Part shown: one piece after another, positions 17,329 to 28,249 of the stretch
How positions within the stretch are numbered: the first letter of the stretch is position 1
Layout: every line of letters starts with the position of its first letter
Assembly: GCA_030039675.1 (NCBI GenBank)
Contig: JASHVE010000067.1
Location: 1 to 41,236, forward strand
Length of the DNA: 41,236 nt
DNA from: Acidobacteriaceae bacterium
GTDB lineage: Bacteria; Acidobacteriota; Terriglobia; Terriglobales; Acidobacteriaceae
Direction: 5' to 3'
Translations under genes and position numbers: made by a program
Notes under the pieces: model-generated
What the model saw: the letters and a program-made list of their open reading frames with translations, nothing else
The model's database searches: none
What the model was told of the DNA's origin: nothing

Positions 17329-18897
17329 ATGCAACTTCGTGTCCAGTCCATCTGTAGTCTGCTCGCTGTGGTGCTTTTGCTGGCTATCTCCGCGCCCGTT
17401 CACGCCGATTCGCTCACCGTGAAGACGTCCCAGGGCAAGGTGCATGGCAAGACGATCAACGATGGCAAAGTGCGCGCATTTCTCGGTATTCCTTATGCAG
17501 CGCCACCGGTCGGCGATCTGCGGTGGAAGGCGCCTGCGCCGCCGGTGAAATGGAAAGGCACGCGCGATGCGACAAAGTACGGCTCGCACTGCATGCAGGG
17601 CGACGTCTTCGCGGACATGGTCTTCCAGGACAGTGGGGAGAGCGAGAACTGTCTGTACTTGAACGTCTTCACTCCCGCTGACATGACAGGGCAGAGCAAA
17701 CTGCCGGCGATGTTCTGGATCCACGGAGGCGGCTACTCTGCCGGGTCCGCTTCGGAGCCTCGCCACAATGGCGATTTCCTGCCACTCAAGGGTGTGGTGC
17801 TGGTCACTATCAATTACCGGCTCGACGTCTTCGGTTTTCTGGCAACTGCCGATCTTGCCAAAGAGGCCGGCGGCGCGGCGGGGAACTACGGCCTGATGGA
17901 TATGGTGGCCGCGCTCGAGTGGGTTCACGCGAACATTGCAAAGTTCGGCGGCGATCCGCGCAAGGTCACCATCTTCGGCGAGAGCGCTGGCTCATCTGCC
18001 GTGAGCACGCTGATGGCTGTGGGGTCTGCGCAGGGACTGTTTCAGAGGGCCATCGGCGAGAGCGGCGGTGCGCTGAGTCTTGGCGCGCCCGATAGGCCTT
18101 CGTTGGCTGCGCGTGAGCAGCGCCAGCAGGACTGGGTTGCGGCGCTTGGTGTTTCCACGCTTGCGCAACTTCGCGCCCTTCCTGCCGCGGCGATTGCCGA
18201 CGCGGCCAGAAAGCGGGGTGCCCCCGCCTTTTCGCCCGTAATTGACAGCAAGTTTTTGACAGAGCCGGTGGCTGAAACCTATGCCTCCAGCCACCAGGCG
18301 CACGTGTCGCTGCTGGCCGGGTGGAATCGCGACGAGCGGTTCGGGCTGGCAAAGGGCATGACCGTGGCCAAGTGGAAGGACTTTGCGATGCAGACCTTTG
18401 GCGAGCATGCGGCGGAGTTCCTCACGCTCTATCCCGGCGACACCGATGAACAGGCAGAGCGTTCCGCAATCGACTACGACAGCGATACGTTCATTGCCTT
18501 CAGCACCTGGAAGTGGGTAGACGCGCAGACAAAGACAGGCGATGCGCCGGTCTACCGCTATCATCTGGAGCTCGCAGCACCCCCCAGCAAATATCATCCC
18601 GGCTGGTTCGCGTTCCACTCCGACGACATCGAGTATGTCTTCGGCACGCTGGACACGCGGCCCGAAGCCGAGTGGCGGCCCGAAGACCGCAAACTGAGCG
18701 ACCAGATGATGGATTACTGGACCAACTTTGCCAAGAGTGGTGATCCCAACGGGCCGGAGCTTCCGGTTTGGCCGCGCTTCGACAAAGGCGGCACGATCCT
18801 GCACCTCGATAGTGAAATCACGACCGGCCCGGACACGACGCGACCGCGCTATGAGTTTTTGCTGAAGTGGATGCCGAAGCCAGCCGCGCGGCTGTGA
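17329..18897 (+). CDS. Carboxylesterase type B family protein (secreted)
   Basis: Signal peptide; FLGIPYAAPPVGDLRWKAP; SENCLYLNVFTP; MFWIHGGGYSAGS; nucleophile FGESAGSSAVSTL. Confidence 0.95.
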   Translation: MQLRVQSICSLLAVVLLLAISAPVHADSLTVKTSQGKVHGKTINDGKVRAFLGIPYAAPPVGDLRWKAPAPPVKWKGTRDATKYGSHCMQGDVFADMVFQDSGESENCLYLNVFTPADMTGQSKLPAMFWIHGGGYSAGSASEPRHNGDFLPLKGVVLVTINYRLDVFGFLATADLAKEAGGAAGNYGLMDMVAALEWVHANIAKFGGDPRKVTIFGESAGSSAVSTLMAVGSAQGLFQRAIGESGGALSLGAPDRPSLAAREQRQQDWVAALGVSTLAQLRALPAAAIADAARKRGAPAFSPVIDSKFLTEPVAETYASSHQAHVSLLAGWNRDERFGLAKGMTVAKWKDFAMQTFGEHAAEFLTLYPGDTDEQAERSAIDYDSDTFIAFSTWKWVDAQTKTGDAPVYRYHLELAAPPSKYHPGWFAFHSDDIEYVFGTLDTRPEAEWRPEDRKLSDQMMDYWTNFAKSGDPNGPELPVWPRFDKGGTILHLDSEITTGPDTTRPRYEFLLKWMPKPAARL

Positions 18898-18901
18898 CGC
18901 A

Positions 18902-19369
18902 CTACTGATTCACGCCAGAAGCGGCTGCGAATCCTGCGTTTTGCGAGGCAGACATCGTGTTCGCCGAGGGCGAATCGCCGAAGTTGGAGTTTTTGGCGTT
19001 AAGGGCGTTCGAGTAATCCGGTCCCAATCCCAGCTTCTTCAACGCGCGGGAGTCGGGCATCAGCTTGGTCTGCCAGCCCTGATCGGCCTGATACTTCTGC
19101 ATCGCCGCTACAGTAGTGGCGTCCCACTTGCCGGTTGCTTCACCGGTGAGGTAGCGCTCGCGAATCAGAGCCCGTTGAATCTGCGTAACACGTTCCGGAT
19201 CAATTGCCTGCTGGCCGTGGAGACGGTGGGACCGGATGTGCGCCATCAGCCTGTGGCGATGATGCAAAGACGAGCTGGTGGTCGCGTGATGCACAGTGGA
19301 CGCAAACGCCGGTGCCGCAAGCAGTCCAGCGGAAATCAGAAAAGCCGAAGCGGCTCGAAAGTAAAGCAC
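18902..19369 (-). CDS. Peptidoglycan-binding (PG_binding_1) domain protein
   Basis: Signal-like N-terminus; VTQIQRALIRERYLTGEATGKWDATTVAAMQKYQADQGWQTKLMPDSRALKKLGLG. Confidence 0.85.
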   Translation of the reverse strand: MLYFRAASAFLISAGLLAAPAFASTVHHATTSSSLHHRHRLMAHIRSHRLHGQQAIDPERVTQIQRALIRERYLTGEATGKWDATTVAAMQKYQADQGWQTKLMPDSRALKKLGLGPDYSNALNAKNSNFGDSPSANTMSASQNAGFAAASGVNQ

Positions 19370-19533
19370 GAAGGCATCACCTCAAAGAGAAACATTCAGA
19401 TTACCGGGACTGTGCGTGCAGTCTAACGGATCGCTCTGGCTTGCGACAAGGAGAAAATCGGCCGAACACGTGACTTTCGGACTATGAAGGGCGGTGCCCA
19501 GGCGTGGAAATCTACCCCAGGCACCGATTCGCG

Positions 19534-21174
<1,641 letters not shown>

Positions 21175-21434
21175 AGAGTTCCGATAACCTCGTCAGGTGG
21201 CCAGTGCTTCCGGCCGGCATCTTGATCCACAACTGTTTCCGAGTGGTTTGATGCAGCAATTCCCAGTATAGCGAGTCGCGGACCATTTCGTCCGTCAATC
21301 CAGCAACGGTTTTTGTCGCGCCACTCCTAGCATTCGGGGATATAGACGTGCGCGATTGGAAAGTGTAGCAGCGATGGGTTGCCCAACCTCCACCATGGAA
21401 GCTGCTTACGGCCGGGACCAAGCTCGCAGCCAGG

Positions 21435-22694
21435 CTACTGCTCGGCCGCCCAATCCAGCATGGCGAGCGTGAGCAGCAGAATCCGGCGCAGGCCCAGCTC
21501 GCGATCTTTGGCCGAATACCACTCAGCCAGGGTGTGCGCGCCGCCGCCTTCGCCGCCGGCGCCTACTGCGACCGCCGGAATGCCCAGCGAGAGCGGGATG
21601 TTGGCATCGGTCGAGCCCAGGCGCAGATCGGTGCTCAGGCCCAGGTGGCGATCGACCGCGCGCAGAGCGTCGAGCAGCGGAGAATCGTCCGCCAGCCGCG
21701 CCGCCGGGCGATCGCCGATCTTGGTAATCTTAAAGGAAAGTGGTCCTTTGCTGGAGGCCGCAGAGGCCTTCGCCTTCAAATTCCAGTTTGCTACCGAGTC
21801 TTCGATGGCGCCGCGCAACGCGAGCTCGAGACGCAGCAACTGTTCCGCGCTGGTAGAGCGGAAATCGATCGTGGCTTCGGCGCTCTCAGGAATGGAATTG
21901 ACGCTGGTCCCGCCGCGGATGGTGCCCAGATTCAGCGTGGTACGAGGCTCATCGGGCAAAGCCGTCTCGGCGAGAGCGGTAAGCGCTGATGCCAGGGCGG
22001 CGATGGGATTCGGCGTGCCTGCATCGGTAAAGCTGTGGCCGCCGGGGCCGGTGATAGAAACCAAGAATCTCCGGCTGCCGAGGGCCTGGGTTACGGCTCC
22101 GTCAGCTCCTGCACCGTCCAAAACGATGTGAACGGCAACTCGGCCGCCAAGCGGACTTTGGCTGTAAAGATGCCGCATCCCGCGCAGATCACCCTCGCCC
22201 TCCTCGCCGACGTTGCCCATAAAGATGAGAGGAACCGGCAGGTCCACACCGGCCTGGAGCAACGCGTGGGCGATCGCGAGCAAACCGGCCACGCCGGCTC
22301 CGTTGTCGCATGCCCCTGGAGCAGTGAGGTGATTGCCGTCGACAACCGGTCGGAGCGGCGTGCCGGCGGGAAAGACCGTATCGAGATGCGCCGAGAGCAA
22401 AACCACCGGCCCCGTGCTTTCGGGCGGCAACGCAGCGGCAGGAAGCACTCCAAAGACGTTTCCGGCCACGTCGCTCTCCACGCGGCTCACGCCGGCCGCG
22501 GTAAATTGCCCTCCGAGCCAGGCCGCACGGGCCTGTTCACCATTCAGAGGCGCGGGAATAGCAACCAGCTTGGCTTGCCAATCCATGATCCTTTTGGGAT
22601 TCGCGTGCAACCACGCAAACGCGGCATGCAAAGGCCGACGCGCAGCCACCGCCGTCACGCGAGAGAAAGCCGAATTGCGGGTTAGAAGAACCAT
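21435..22694 (-). CDS. M20/M25/M40-family metallopeptidase
   Basis: VVLLSAHLDTVFPAGTPL; GACDNGAGVAGLLAIAHAL; FMGNVGEEGEGDLRG; SITGPGGHSFTDAGTPNPI; STDANIPLSLGIPAVAVG. Confidence 0.93.
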   Translation of the reverse strand: MVLLTRNSAFSRVTAVAARRPLHAAFAWLHANPKRIMDWQAKLVAIPAPLNGEQARAAWLGGQFTAAGVSRVESDVAGNVFGVLPAAALPPESTGPVVLLSAHLDTVFPAGTPLRPVVDGNHLTAPGACDNGAGVAGLLAIAHALLQAGVDLPVPLIFMGNVGEEGEGDLRGMRHLYSQSPLGGRVAVHIVLDGAGADGAVTQALGSRRFLVSITGPGGHSFTDAGTPNPIAALASALTALAETALPDEPRTTLNLGTIRGGTSVNSIPESAEATIDFRSTSAEQLLRLELALRGAIEDSVANWNLKAKASAASSKGPLSFKITKIGDRPAARLADDSPLLDALRAVDRHLGLSTDLRLGSTDANIPLSLGIPAVAVGAGGEGGGAHTLAEWYSAKDRELGLRRILLLTLAMLDWAAEQ

Positions 22695-22781
22695 TCCGAC
22701 TCAATTCAGGGTAGCAGGGAAGCCGTGACGGCAGTCGAGGTGCCTGCGATGTGCACCATCTGCTGATGACCGTCACGCTCG

Positions 22782-23108
22782 TTATGGGCGTAACAGCCGA
22801 TCAGAGAGCAGTGATTGCATTTCACGCCTGCCGTCGGCAATCAATACGACAAAGACGATCTCTCCTCGAACTCTGTAGATAATTCTGTAAGGTTTGAAGA
22901 AGATCTCGCGATAGGTCCGATTCCCCAAGGCCAGCAATTCGGGAGGATGTACGCCGTGCTTTGGAAGCTTTTCGAGTGTCGATATGGCCTTCAAAATGTG
23001 AAGGCCCACATAATCAGCTTTCTCGCGCGAATCGCTGTGCGAGATGTAGTCGTGGATTCGACGGAGATCGTTACGGGCGCCTGAGGTCACCCTTACGGTA
23101 AAACTCAT
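22782..23108 (-). CDS. RelE/ParE-family toxin of a type II toxin-antitoxin system
   Basis: SFTVRVTSGARNDLRRIHDYISHSDSREKADYVGLHILKAISTLEKLPKHGVHPPELLALGNRTYREIFFKPYRIIYRVRGEIVFVVLIADGRREMQSLLSDRLL; overlaps the antitoxin stop by 4 bp. Confidence 0.92.
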   Translation of the reverse strand: MSFTVRVTSGARNDLRRIHDYISHSDSREKADYVGLHILKAISTLEKLPKHGVHPPELLALGNRTYREIFFKPYRIIYRVRGEIVFVVLIADGRREMQSLLSDRLLRP

Positions 23109-23383
23109 GAGGCTTTTGCTTCTTCGTTACGATACTCAGCTAACAGGTCTTCCAGCGGAACGGTCTCTCCCTGTCCGATTTCCTTTTCGGCGATTGCGAG
23201 AATCTTGAGCAGGGCCAATGTTTCGCGCATTTCCTCATAACTATGTACGTCTACGAGTACGGCACGCGCTTCGCCATTCTGGGTGATGATGATCGGTTCT
23301 CGTTCTTCTGCGATGCGGTCCAGCAACTCGGCGGCGTGCGATTTGACGTAACTGATGGGCTTAATCTGGGTGGAATAACGCAT
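23105..23383 (-). CDS. Phd/YefM-family antitoxin
   Basis: IKPISYVKSHAAELLDRIAEEREPIIITQNGEARAVLVDVHSYEEMRETLALLKILA matches the Phd/YefM N-terminal pattern. Confidence 0.93.
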   Translation of the reverse strand: MRYSTQIKPISYVKSHAAELLDRIAEEREPIIITQNGEARAVLVDVHSYEEMRETLALLKILAIAEKEIGQGETVPLEDLLAEYRNEEAKAS

Positions 23384-23474
23384 GATGACTTGTTCTCCGC
23401 AGACTATTTATCGACTGATTATAGACCGAATTTAGATTCTATACCTTTCTTATTCAGTACTTATTCAGTCACCT

Positions 23475-24320
23475 TCAGCCTCCCGTAGGATACTCCACTG
23501 AATGGAGGAACAATCCTCGCGCCGGAGCAGTCGGTCCCGCGGCGGCGCGGGAACGAGCGGCTAGTACGCTGGGCATCTCCGCAGCCGTCCGGAGTCCGCG
23601 ACCGGCATCGAGCATGGTGCCCACCAGGTTGCGGACCATGTGATGCAAAAAGCCGTTTCCGCGAACGCGATACACCCAAAGCTCGCCCTCGTCGCTCTCG
23701 CGGAGTTCCCAGGCTGAGGAAAAAATAGTGCGCACAGTCGATGCGGCGTGGGCGGACTCCAGTTCGAGTGTGCAGGCCCGCGCAACCAGGTCGGGATCGC
23801 TGGCCGCAAAGCTCAGGAAGTCGTGCTCGCCGAGAAAGGTGCACGCCGACTCCTCAAGCACGGCAAACTCCAATGGCCACGGACAAGGGAAGACAAAACG
23901 CGTCAGAAGTGGAGAGCAGATTTCGCCCCGGAAGATGCGGTATTCGTAGGTCTTCGCCACAGCCATGTGCCGTGCATGAAACGTGGTGTTACGCATGATC
24001 CTGGCATCCGATATGCGGATCGAAGGGGGAAGTGTTCGATTGAGCGCACGCCGCAGGTTTTCCGGGGGAATCGGCGCCCTCAGCGTGAAACTGGCCACCT
24101 GCGCCAGCGCGTGGACGCCGGCATCAGTCCTCCCGGAGCCCTGGGGCAGCGGGGATTCGCCGGTGATGCGGCCCAGCGCAGCCTGCAACTCGCCCTGGAT
24201 GGTCGGCTTGCCGGGCTGCACCTGCCAGCCGTGAAAGTCTGTTCCGTCGTAGGCCAGGGTGAGCTTCCAGGTGCGCTCTTCCGGCGCAGCGCGTACGGCT
24301 GTGGCTTCCGCTTCGTTCAT
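23475..24320 (-). CDS. truA: tRNA pseudouridine(38-40) synthase
   Basis: KLTLAYDGTDFHGWQVQPGKPTIQGELQAAL; GSGRTDAGVHALAQVASF (catalytic Asp); GNGFLHHMVRNLVGTMLDAGRG. Confidence 0.97.
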   Translation of the reverse strand: MNEAEATAVRAAPEERTWKLTLAYDGTDFHGWQVQPGKPTIQGELQAALGRITGESPLPQGSGRTDAGVHALAQVASFTLRAPIPPENLRRALNRTLPPSIRISDARIMRNTTFHARHMAVAKTYEYRIFRGEICSPLLTRFVFPCPWPLEFAVLEESACTFLGEHDFLSFAASDPDLVARACTLELESAHAASTVRTIFSSAWELRESDEGELWVYRVRGNGFLHHMVRNLVGTMLDAGRGLRTAAEMPSVLAARSRAAAGPTAPARGLFLHSVEYPTGG

Positions 24321-24588
24321 TGCTGCCTAACAGGTTACCTGACCTGCGCCGTTCACGGCGGCGCGCAGTGTGAGTGAGATATACTCAACTTTCTGCGCAG
24401 GCCGTTTCAACTCCGCGCACGGAAACGTCGGGAACGATCTGGCTGCCTATCGCGTACTAACAATCTGAAGAAACCTTTGCCGGAAGCGAACCTGGTTCCT
24501 GGGGGCCACAAATTTGCATCCGGAACGGTTCATAGGCCGTCTTGAGGAGTGGCGTTCCAGGTTTCGTAACAATTTGGTGGAGAGGATC

Positions 24589-26676
24589 ATGCATTTGCAG
24601 AGCAGACGTGTGTTCGGACGACAAAGTGTAGCCGCCAGCGAGAAAACGGGACAAACCGGAAACCGGCTCAGAGCTATGGCCGCGATCCTGCTCGCGTTAT
24701 CCACGGGCGTTCCTCAGGGATACGGCCAGCAGACGCCCACGCAGACGACCACAAAATCCGCATCCGAATTGCCTGCGGCTCCGGTTCCCGAGCAAACAGA
24801 ACCACTGTCGCTGCGCCAGTCTGCGCGCGACTTTTCCAAGCCGGCAGGCCGCCTTCTCGGGGATCCGATCAACATGTACCGGCCCACGACCATCGCCAAG
24901 GCGGACTTCAACAACTCGGTGCGGCTGAGGGATCTGGTGAAGGACGGCAAGATCTATCTGAGCCTTTCGGACGCGATCGCGCTGGCACTCGAGAACAACT
25001 ACGATATCGCGATCGCCCGCTATTACCTCGACATCGCGGACACCGATCTTTTGCGCGCCAAGGCGGGTTCTACGCTGCGCGGCGTCGGTGCCACGGTTCT
25101 GCAGAACACGCTGGGCGGTACGTCGCAGACGCTGAGCTCGAGCGGCTCGCCGGGTACCGTAAGCGGAGCAACTGCTGGCAGCTCTGGTCTTGTCTTGTCT
25201 ACGGATGGCGTCGGTCCGGCTCCGGAGAACCGCGATCCGCAGGTGAGCGGCGCGATTGAACTGCAGCGGCAGAAATCGCCACAAACCAGCCCGTTTGTTC
25301 CCCGCGCGTTCACCAACACCGATTCGTACAACTTCACGTACTCCCAAGGATGGGCTACGGGCACTTCGGGTACTTTGACCTGGGATAACAGCCGCGTGAC
25401 AACGACGGGATTCAACAGCTTCAGTCCGGAGCTTGTATCCAGCTTCCAGGCCACAGTCACGCAGCATCTGCTGCAAGGCGCGGGCATCTTCGTGAACAAG
25501 CGCTTCATTTACGAGGCGCTTCTCGACCGCCGCATCACGGACTCGACGTTCCGGCAGCAGATCCTTGCAACGGTCAATCAGGTAGAAAATATCTACTGGG
25601 TTGTGGTGAGCGCGTACGAGGATGTGCAGGCCAAGGAGCGCGCGCTGGTGCAAAGTACCCAGCTGGATAGCGATACCCGCAAGCAACTGCAAGTGGGTAC
25701 CATGGCTCCGCTCGATGTGGTGCAGGCCGATTCGACAGTGGCCACGGACAAGCAAGCTCTCATCAACTCGCAGAGCAACCTCAACTACCAGCAACTGATT
25801 TTGAAGCAGGCGATTGCGCGGAACCTGAACGATCCGGCGCTGGTCGCCGCGCCGATCATTCCTACCGACCGTGTGAACCTCGATCAGCTTCCCGAAGAGA
25901 AGGAGACGCCGGAAGAGCTAACGCAGATTGCTTTCAAGAATCGTCCGGAGCTGGAACAGGCTGTGCTCTCCATCAAGAAAGATGAGATCACGCTGAAGGG
26001 CGCCCGCAATGCTCTACTGCCCACGCTGGACGTCTACGGATTTTACGGAGCGGAGAGCGTTGGCGGCGCGCCGAACGTGAACTGCAATTTTCTAGGTTTC
26101 AGTTGCGCTGCGACCACGACCACCGGATACTCGGCGGTGTTGAGCGACCTGGTGAACGGAAGCGGTTCGGATAAGGGCGTCGGATTCAACTTCCAGGTTC
26201 CGATAAGGAACCGCACGGCCCAGGCCGACCAGGCGCGGTCGTTGATTGAATACCGTCAGGCCGAGATGCACCTGGAGCAGCTCTACACGCAGATCCGCAT
26301 GCAGGTGACGGCGCAGCAGTATGCGCTAGCCAACGACCGGGCGCAGGTGCAGGCCTCGATTGCTGCCGAAGACTATGCCCGTCAGAGCCTGGATGCGGAG
26401 CAAAAGAAATTGAGGCTCGGAGCTTCCACCACGGCCAATGTACTGCTGCAAGAGCGCAACTTGGCAGTCGCGGAAGACAACCTGATTACCGCGAACCTGA
26501 CTTATGCAAAAGACCGCGCGCTGCTGTACCAGGTGCTGGCTTCGACCCTGCAACACTATGGCATCAATCTGAATGACGCCGCGACCGGTGATGTGGCGAC
26601 GGCGCCGGTAATTCCCGGACTCGAGCCGGCAAAGAACACGACCGTGGCTCCAACCACTCTTCCTGGGAACGAATAG
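24589..26676 (+). CDS. TolC-family outer-membrane protein (ORF track starts at 24514; ATG 24589 preferred)
   Basis: LSLSDAIALALENNYDIAIARYYLDIADTDLLRAKAG; second repeat LEQAVLSIKKDEITLKGARNALLPTLDVYGFYG; GFNFQVPIRNRTAQADQARS. Confidence 0.9.
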   Translation: MHLQSRRVFGRQSVAASEKTGQTGNRLRAMAAILLALSTGVPQGYGQQTPTQTTTKSASELPAAPVPEQTEPLSLRQSARDFSKPAGRLLGDPINMYRPTTIAKADFNNSVRLRDLVKDGKIYLSLSDAIALALENNYDIAIARYYLDIADTDLLRAKAGSTLRGVGATVLQNTLGGTSQTLSSSGSPGTVSGATAGSSGLVLSTDGVGPAPENRDPQVSGAIELQRQKSPQTSPFVPRAFTNTDSYNFTYSQGWATGTSGTLTWDNSRVTTTGFNSFSPELVSSFQATVTQHLLQGAGIFVNKRFIYEALLDRRITDSTFRQQILATVNQVENIYWVVVSAYEDVQAKERALVQSTQLDSDTRKQLQVGTMAPLDVVQADSTVATDKQALINSQSNLNYQQLILKQAIARNLNDPALVAAPIIPTDRVNLDQLPEEKETPEELTQIAFKNRPELEQAVLSIKKDEITLKGARNALLPTLDVYGFYGAESVGGAPNVNCNFLGFSCAATTTTGYSAVLSDLVNGSGSDKGVGFNFQVPIRNRTAQADQARSLIEYRQAEMHLEQLYTQIRMQVTAQQYALANDRAQVQASIAAEDYARQSLDAEQKKLRLGASTTANVLLQERNLAVAEDNLITANLTYAKDRALLYQVLASTLQHYGINLNDAATGDVATAPVIPGLEPAKNTTVAPTTLPGNE

Positions 26677-26692
26677 CGCATCACGGCAGTTA

Positions 26693-26730
26693 AAAAGAGG
26701 AGCCCGGCGGTTACGCCGGACTTCTCTTTT
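26693..26730 (+). terminator. Rho-independent terminator-like hairpin after the TolC-family gene
   Basis: AAAAGAGgagCCCGGCGGTTACGCCGGactTCTCTTTT. Confidence 0.75.
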
Positions 26731-26769
26731 GTTGATGCGGGCGTGAGTTGCTCAGGGCGCTGGGTGTCG

Positions 26770-28170
26770 CTATCGTTCGGCGACGAGGTCGAGTAGATCG
26801 AAGAATTCAGGGAAGCTGATGGCCGCCGATTCGGCGCCTTGAATCAGGGTTTCTCCCTTAGCCTTGAGCGCCGCTACACTGAAAGCCATCGCGATGCGGT
26901 GATCACCGCCGGAGTCGATGGGAGCGCCGTGGAGAGTCTGGCCGCCGGGAACGTCGAGGCCGTCTTCAAACTCGATCACTTCAGCGCCCATCGCGCGCAG
27001 ATTCTTCGCGACCAGTGCAATGCGGTCAGACTCTTTCACCCGCAACTCCCTGGCATCACGGATGCGGATGCCGCCGCGAGTAAAGGGTGCGATAGACGCG
27101 AGGACCGGCAACTCGTCGATGAGCTGTGCAGCGAGAGCGCCGCTGACCTCCGTGCTGCCGAGGCCCTCTGCGGGAGCAGTGATCTGTACCGTGCCCACGA
27201 GCTCGGCGTGCTTTTCTTCGAGATTGAGCACGGCGATATGTGCGCCGAGAGCCGTGAGAACGTCGAGCAGCGTCGCGCGGGTAGGGTTGAGGCCGAGCGA
27301 CTCGATGACCAGTCCTGAGCGGGGGAAGAGCGCCGCTGCGCACAGAAAAAACGCGGCTGAGGAGATGTCACCGGGCACGGCGGCCTCAATGGCATGGAGC
27401 GGTTGCGGTCCCGCGACCGAGACGGAGTCCAGCGTGCGCGTGACGGTTGCGCCAAAGGCGCGCAGGGCCAGCTCGCTGTGGTCGCGCGTGCGTACAGACT
27501 CCCGCACCGTAGTGGTTCCGGAGGTCTGCAGTCCAGCGAGCAGGATGCACGTCTTCACCTGGGCGCTGGGGACGGGTGTGGTGTAGTCGATGGCCTCGAG
27601 CCGCGTGCCTTCAATGATTACGGGCGCGTGACCATCTGTGAGCGTGATGCGCGCACTCATCGCTTCAAGAGGTTTGCGAATGCGCTCCATCGGACGGCGT
27701 GAGAGGGATGAGTCACCGATGAGAGTGAAGCGACCCTGTTGCGGGGCGAGCAGGCCGGAGATCATGCGCATCGTCGAGCCGGAGTTGCCGCAATCGAGTG
27801 GATGATCCACCGGCGTGGCGCGGCCGGCTACGCCAGTTATTTCCACGGCATCGGTGCCGAGCCGGTTCACCTTCGCGCCCAGCGCCCGCATGCAGGTGAG
27901 AGTCGATGCGCAGTCGGCACCGGTGGAAAAATTCGTGAAGCGCGACGTGCCCGCGGCGAATGCGCCGAGCATGGCGTAACGATGGCTAATGGACTTGTCG
28001 CCGGGCAGGCGCAGGCTGCCCAGAATATTGCGGGCGGGACGAATGATGCGTTCCTGAACTGCGGTGTGCAAAGGGGCTCCGATTGCGTAGGCTCTTTTAC
28101 CAGTGTAGCGAATGGAGAAGCAGGAGACGGGGGGACTCGCTGGGCAAAGCGGATTTCTCCGCTGAGTCAA
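26770..28170 (-). CDS. aroA: 3-phosphoshikimate 1-carboxyvinyltransferase (start uncertain; the first ~33 codons may be non-coding)
   Basis: GSLRLPGDKSISHRYAMLGAFAAGTSRF; LDCGNSGSTMRMISGLLAPQ; VPSAQVKTCILLAGLQTSGTTTV; GDISSAAFFLCAAALF; LRVKESDRIALVAKNLRAMGAEV; DHRIAMAFSVAAL. Confidence 0.96.
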   Translation of the reverse strand: MTQRRNPLCPASPPVSCFSIRYTGKRAYAIGAPLHTAVQERIIRPARNILGSLRLPGDKSISHRYAMLGAFAAGTSRFTNFSTGADCASTLTCMRALGAKVNRLGTDAVEITGVAGRATPVDHPLDCGNSGSTMRMISGLLAPQQGRFTLIGDSSLSRRPMERIRKPLEAMSARITLTDGHAPVIIEGTRLEAIDYTTPVPSAQVKTCILLAGLQTSGTTTVRESVRTRDHSELALRAFGATVTRTLDSVSVAGPQPLHAIEAAVPGDISSAAFFLCAAALFPRSGLVIESLGLNPTRATLLDVLTALGAHIAVLNLEEKHAELVGTVQITAPAEGLGSTEVSGALAAQLIDELPVLASIAPFTRGGIRIRDARELRVKESDRIALVAKNLRAMGAEVIEFEDGLDVPGGQTLHGAPIDSGGDHRIAMAFSVAALKAKGETLIQGAESAAISFPEFFDLLDLVAER

Positions 28171-28211
28171 TTGCTGATTAAGGTGTTGAGGGCTGGTTCG
28201 GGCACGGCTTT

Positions 28212-28244
28212 TCTATGTCCCTGTTCCCTAATTCCTATTCCCTG
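28212..28244. repeat. Heptad repeat tract (CCCTRTT-like), site 1
   Basis: TCTATGTCCCTGTTCCCTAATTCCTATTCCCTG immediately 3' of the SpoIIE-type gene stop. Confidence 0.75.
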
Positions 28245-28249
28245 CCTTT

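Noticed and set aside
22725-22776. Inverted repeat GTGACGG...CCGTCAC with inner GGTGC/GCACC between the M20 gene and the RelE gene
   Set aside because: Short stems with a long loop; could be chance at this GC content and no functional context is evident.
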